From Arthrobacter sp. StoSoilA2 (GTDB lineage: Bacteria; Actinomycetota; Actinomycetes; Actinomycetales; Micrococcaceae): 64,000 nt of DNA. The stretch is taken from the NCBI RefSeq assembly GCF_019977195.1, contig NZ_AP024643.1, forward strand, positions 124,001 through 188,000, given 5' to 3'. The translations under genes were made by a program, and so were the position numbers. Numbering within the stretch: the first letter of the stretch is position 1; each line of letters begins with the position of its first letter. Below are positions 61,230-64,000 of the stretch, in pieces. The notes below the pieces were generated by a model. That model made no database searches and had not been told where the DNA came from. It worked only from the letters and a program-made list of their open reading frames with translations.

Positions 61230-61265
61230 GCTGTGACGGCGGGGAAATTTACCCGCCGTCACAGC
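61230..61265. terminator. bidirectional terminator between convergent genes
   Basis: GCTGTGACGGCGGG and CCCGCCGTCACAGC form a 14-bp perfect stem with loop GAAATTTA, between the D-serine dehydratase gene (+) and the 2-hydroxyacid dehydrogenase gene (-). T-tracts are poor on both sides. Confidence 0.75.
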
Positions 61266-61279
61266 AACTGTCGTGTCCC

Positions 61280-62239
61280 TTAGCCGATGGGAGTCGGCGG
61301 TTGTTTCCCTCCGAGCACGGCGAGCGTGTTATCCGCCGCGAGTACTGCCATGGCAGTGCGCGTTTCGACGGTGGCGGAGCCGAGGTGCGGCACCAGCGTC
61401 ACGTTTTCCAGCTCCAGCAACCACGGATGCACCTTGGGTTCTTGTTCAAACACATCAAGGCCTGCGCCTGCGATCTGTCCTTCGCGGAGGGCCAGGGCGA
61501 GTGCGGATTCGTCGATGATGGGTCCGCGGGCCGTGTTGACGAGGTAGGCGGAGTCCTTCATTGTGCTGAGTTGCTCGGCGCCGATCAGGTGGTGCGTGCC
61601 CGGCCCGTACGGGCAGTGCAGTGAGACGACGTCGGAGATGGCAAGCAGTTCGTCGAGCTCCACCCGCCGTGCGCCGAGTTCTGCGGCGACGGCGGGGTCG
61701 ATTTCGCTGCGGGACTGGTACACGATCTCCATGCCGAAGGCCTTGGCCCGGCGGGCTGTGGCTTGTCCGATGCCACCCATTCCGACGATGCCCAAGGTCT
61801 TGCCCTGCAGGCCGGACCCGAGCAGGAAGAACATGCCCCATTTCCATGGCTGACCGGCCCGGATGAGCCGTTCGCCCTCGCCGAGCCGACGGGTGGCCAT
61901 GAGGATGAGTCCGAAAGCGATGTCGGCAGTGGCCTCGGTAAGCACGCCCGGGGTGTTGGTGGCGGTGATGCCGCGTTCCGTGCAGGCAGGGACGTCGATG
62001 TTGTCGTAACCCACGGCGACGTTGGAGACGACCTTCAGCTGCGGACCGGCGGCGTCGAGCAGTTCAGCGTCGATTCGTTCGGTGAGCAGGCTGACGATCG
62101 CGTCGGCTCCGGCAACGCGGCGGAGGAGTTCCTCGCGGCTGATTGATTCGGAGCCTTCCCACGCGTCAACGTCGTGGGAAGCGCGGAGCTTTTCGAGTGC
62201 CGGCTGGGGCACGCGTCCTGTGACGACTACGCGGCTCAT
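61280..62239 (-). CDS. D-isomer-specific 2-hydroxyacid dehydrogenase
   Basis: 319 residues from ATG 62239, which overlaps the aminotransferase stop as ATGA. NAD-binding GMGGIGQATARRAKAFGM, active-site Arg in VNTARGPIIDESAL, Glu in LDVFEQEP, and His in LVPHLGSATVETR are present. The SNVAVGYDNID motif near residue 80 places it with glyoxylate/hydroxypyruvate reductases (GhrB-like). Coupled to the aminotransferase, suggesting keto acid to hydroxy acid conversion. Confidence 0.93.
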   Translation of the reverse strand: MSRVVVTGRVPQPALEKLRASHDVDAWEGSESISREELLRRVAGADAIVSLLTERIDAELLDAAGPQLKVVSNVAVGYDNIDVPACTERGITATNTPGVLTEATADIAFGLILMATRRLGEGERLIRAGQPWKWGMFFLLGSGLQGKTLGIVGMGGIGQATARRAKAFGMEIVYQSRSEIDPAVAAELGARRVELDELLAISDVVSLHCPYGPGTHHLIGAEQLSTMKDSAYLVNTARGPIIDESALALALREGQIAGAGLDVFEQEPKVHPWLLELENVTLVPHLGSATVETRTAMAVLAADNTLAVLGGKQPPTPIG

Positions 62240-63435
62240 GCTGCCTCGATCCATTCGCGCAGGCGGCCCAGGCCCTCACGGATGGCGTCCGCTTCGATGC
62301 CGGAGTAGGCCAGGCGGATGTACTGCCGTTCCTCGCCTGGCAGTCGCCGGCCGAAGTGTTCACGGGTGCAGAACGAAACGCCCGTCTTGTATAGGGCGTC
62401 GGAAGCGAAGTCGCCGACGGCGGTGTAGCCCAGCCGCTGCATGGCTTCGGTGACGTCGGGGAAAAGGTAGAACGTGGACTGGGGCACGGCCACGCTCATG
62501 CCGGGGATGGCATTGACAATTTCACACGCGGCGTCCCGGCGTTCCCTCAGGATGTCCAGCATCTGCTGCACCGGTTCCTGGGGGCCGCGGAGTGCTTCGA
62601 TGCCGGCCCACTGCACGTAGTGCGTGGTGCACGATTCATCGTTGGTGTTCAGGGTGCTGAGCACCTGCGCGATCTCGCGCGGGGCCACAGCACAGCCAAG
62701 GCGTGAGCCGGTCATGGCGAACTTCTTGCTGAACGTGTACAGGATCACGGTGCGTTCGGCCATGCCCGGAAGGGAAGCAATCGAGCTGGAGACACCTTCG
62801 TAGCGGGTTTCGAAATACGCTTCGTCGGATAGGACCCAGAGGTCGTGCTCGATCGCGATTTGGGCGATGGCTTCACGTTCGGCCGCCGTGGACTCGGCAG
62901 AGATGGGGTTCTGCAGGTCGTTGTAGATGATCGCGGCCGTGTTCGGAGTGATGGACGCACGGACCTGGTCAAGGTCGATCGCGAAGCCCTTGCTCGTGGG
63001 CACGTAACGGTACGGGACGGCCGTCCCGCCGAGGTATTCGATCTGCGACTCGTAGATCGGGAAGCCGGGATTGGGGTAGAGCACTTCCTGGCCGGGGTTC
63101 ATGACCGCCTGCAGGAACTTGGTGATCACTGGCTTGCCGCCGGTCATCACCACCACGTTCTCCGCAGAGAACTCCATGCCGCGCCGTGACCCTAGGTCCT
63201 CGGCCAGGGCTTCCCGGAGCTGGGGGATGCCAGGACCCGGGCAGTAGCCCGTGTACCCGTCGGCAATGGCCTTGTTCATGGCCTCAACGATGTGCGGGGC
63301 CGTCGGGATATTGATGTCGCCGAGGTGGAAGGGATACACCAGGTTTCCCTTCGACTTCCAAGCGGCAGCGGCCTGCGCGACGCTGAAAGCAGTTTCGGTG
63401 CCCAGGCGTTCGAGCCGGTGTGCGAGTTTCTGCAT
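62236..63435 (-). CDS. class I/II PLP-dependent aminotransferase
   Basis: 399 residues. Fold-type I aminotransferase: GYTGYCPGPGIPQLREALAE, the Asn/Tyr core IIYNDLQNPISAEST, SDEAYFETRY, and the PLP Lys in TFSKKFAMTGSRLG. The start is ATG 63435 with GAGGAG 11 nt upstream. The cognate amino acid is unknown. The downstream dehydrogenase overlaps it by 4 nt, forming a two-gene operon under the promoter at 63490-63518. Confidence 0.93.
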   Translation of the reverse strand: MQKLAHRLERLGTETAFSVAQAAAAWKSKGNLVYPFHLGDINIPTAPHIVEAMNKAIADGYTGYCPGPGIPQLREALAEDLGSRRGMEFSAENVVVMTGGKPVITKFLQAVMNPGQEVLYPNPGFPIYESQIEYLGGTAVPYRYVPTSKGFAIDLDQVRASITPNTAAIIYNDLQNPISAESTAAEREAIAQIAIEHDLWVLSDEAYFETRYEGVSSSIASLPGMAERTVILYTFSKKFAMTGSRLGCAVAPREIAQVLSTLNTNDESCTTHYVQWAGIEALRGPQEPVQQMLDILRERRDAACEIVNAIPGMSVAVPQSTFYLFPDVTEAMQRLGYTAVGDFASDALYKTGVSFCTREHFGRRLPGEERQYIRLAYSGIEADAIREGLGRLREWIEAA

Positions 63436-63489
63436 CTGCTGTTTAACTCCTCATCGAGCTGATCACGGTCTCACGTGAAGTACTCAACT

Positions 63490-63518
63490 AGTATATTAGT
63501 GATGTATTAGACTGTCTA
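63490..63518 (-). promoter_or_regulatory. promoter and operator candidate of the aminotransferase operon
   Basis: On the minus strand, TAGACA (63518-63513), 17 bp, TATACT (63495-63490), a strong match. The palindrome ACTA-GTATAT-TAGT (63487-63500) covers the -10 box, suggesting a repressor site. The patch is AT-rich against its surroundings. Confidence 0.6.
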
Positions 63519-63591
63519 TGGATAAGCCGTCACTAAAACAGAGCGCGAAAACGACTCCCGCCGGACCGGCTGATCTGACACACTCAAGCCC

Positions 63592-64000
63592 ATGCAGTCG
63601 TTGTTCGACGGACTCCTTCACGCCAGCCCGCTGGTGGTGATGTGCATCGTGTTCGCACTGGTCTTTGCCGAGGACGCGTTGTTTATCGGCTTCGTGATCC
63701 CAGGCGAAACGGCGGCCGTGGTGGGGGGAGTCTTTGCCAGCCGTGGTGACCTTCCGCTGTGGAGCATGATCATGATCGTCATCTCGGCAGCCATCCTGGG
63801 TGACACTGTGGGCTACGAGATCGGCAAGCACCTGGGTCCACGGATTATGGCCCTGAAACTCCTGGATAAGAGACGGGCCCAGCTGCAGAAAGCCGAGGAT
63901 TTCCTCGCCCGACGTGGCGGCCTCGCCGTATTCCTCGGCCGCTTCACCGCCTTTTTCCGCGCCGTCATGCCAGCGCTCGCCGGGCTCAGCCGGATGCCCT
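63592..64000 (+). CDS. DedA family membrane protein, 3' partial
   Basis: 136 residues before the window ends; the family is usually about 200. ATG 63592; the expected VFALVFAEDALFIGFVIPGE opening is present, with the Glu-Asp and PGE residues typical of DedA. LGDTVGYEIGKHLGP and FLGRFTAFFRAVMPALAGLS follow, including the conserved GRF-x(n)-R of the second half. DedA proteins take part in lipid-carrier recycling and membrane homeostasis. Divergent from the aminotransferase operon. Confidence 0.92.
   Translation, partial: MQSLFDGLLHASPLVVMCIVFALVFAEDALFIGFVIPGETAAVVGGVFASRGDLPLWSMIMIVISAAILGDTVGYEIGKHLGPRIMALKLLDKRRAQLQKAEDFLARRGGLAVFLGRFTAFFRAVMPALAGLSRMP

Overview
The window looks like a chromosomal segment of a high-GC actinobacterium of the family Micrococcaceae, most likely Arthrobacter or Paenarthrobacter. 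The grounds are the actinobacterial rRNA sequences, frequent GTG starts, an Lsr2 nucleoid protein, a ClpC without CtsR/McsAB neighbours, a DUF222-HNH gene remnant, GAF-ANTAR regulators and a phosphotransferase-type dihydroxyacetone kinase. Genus-level assignment is inference; no database search was possible.

Layout. 0-5 kb: the 3' part of a PH-domain membrane protein, then a DUF2520 Rossmann protein coupled to panC, then a DHA2-type drug exporter whose stop codon lies in an 18-bp tandem repeat. 5-19 kb: two complete 16S-23S-5S rRNA operons in the same orientation. Between them lie only an internally deleted DUF222-HNH gene and an HhH-GPD protein. 19-21.7 kb: three tandem paralogous alpha/beta hydrolases. 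21.7-27 kb: lysS, a 57-residue membrane protein, lsr2, a 27-bp minisatellite and clpC. 27-32 kb: a glycosyltransferase whose 3' end is formed by a large palindrome, an S9 peptidase, and a Fic protein with inverted-repeat operators. 32-39 kb: a GNAT acetyltransferase (argA-like), a FAD oxidoreductase, dhaKLM, a CsbD stress protein, two VOC proteins and an AraC regulator. 39-49 kb: a DctA-like symporter, a lipoprotein, mutY, disA, radA and a FUSC-type membrane protein.

49-55 kb is a phosphate region. pstSCAB sits behind an 11-bp-period PHO box and carries a 19-bp hairpin between pstS and pstC. A Pit transporter with its DUF47 partner lies convergent to it. A cloverleaf-like intergenic element and a tRNA-Lys follow. 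56-60 kb is the most distinctive block: six minus-strand genes containing three GAF-ANTAR RNA-binding sensors and two homologous small proteins (LW-YF-IGG type), each encoded directly after a GAF-ANTAR gene. The window ends with a D-serine-dehydratase-like enzyme, a 2-hydroxyacid dehydrogenase/aminotransferase operon, and a DedA gene cut by the window edge.

Functional links that can be supported: PHO box with pstSCAB and probably the neighbouring Pit-DUF47 pair (phosphate), dhaKLM (PEP-dependent dihydroxyacetone phosphorylation), and mutY-disA-radA as a loose DNA-repair neighbourhood. The window is rich in minisatellites (12x3, 18x4, 27x4, 32x3 bp) and in long palindromes at gene ends.
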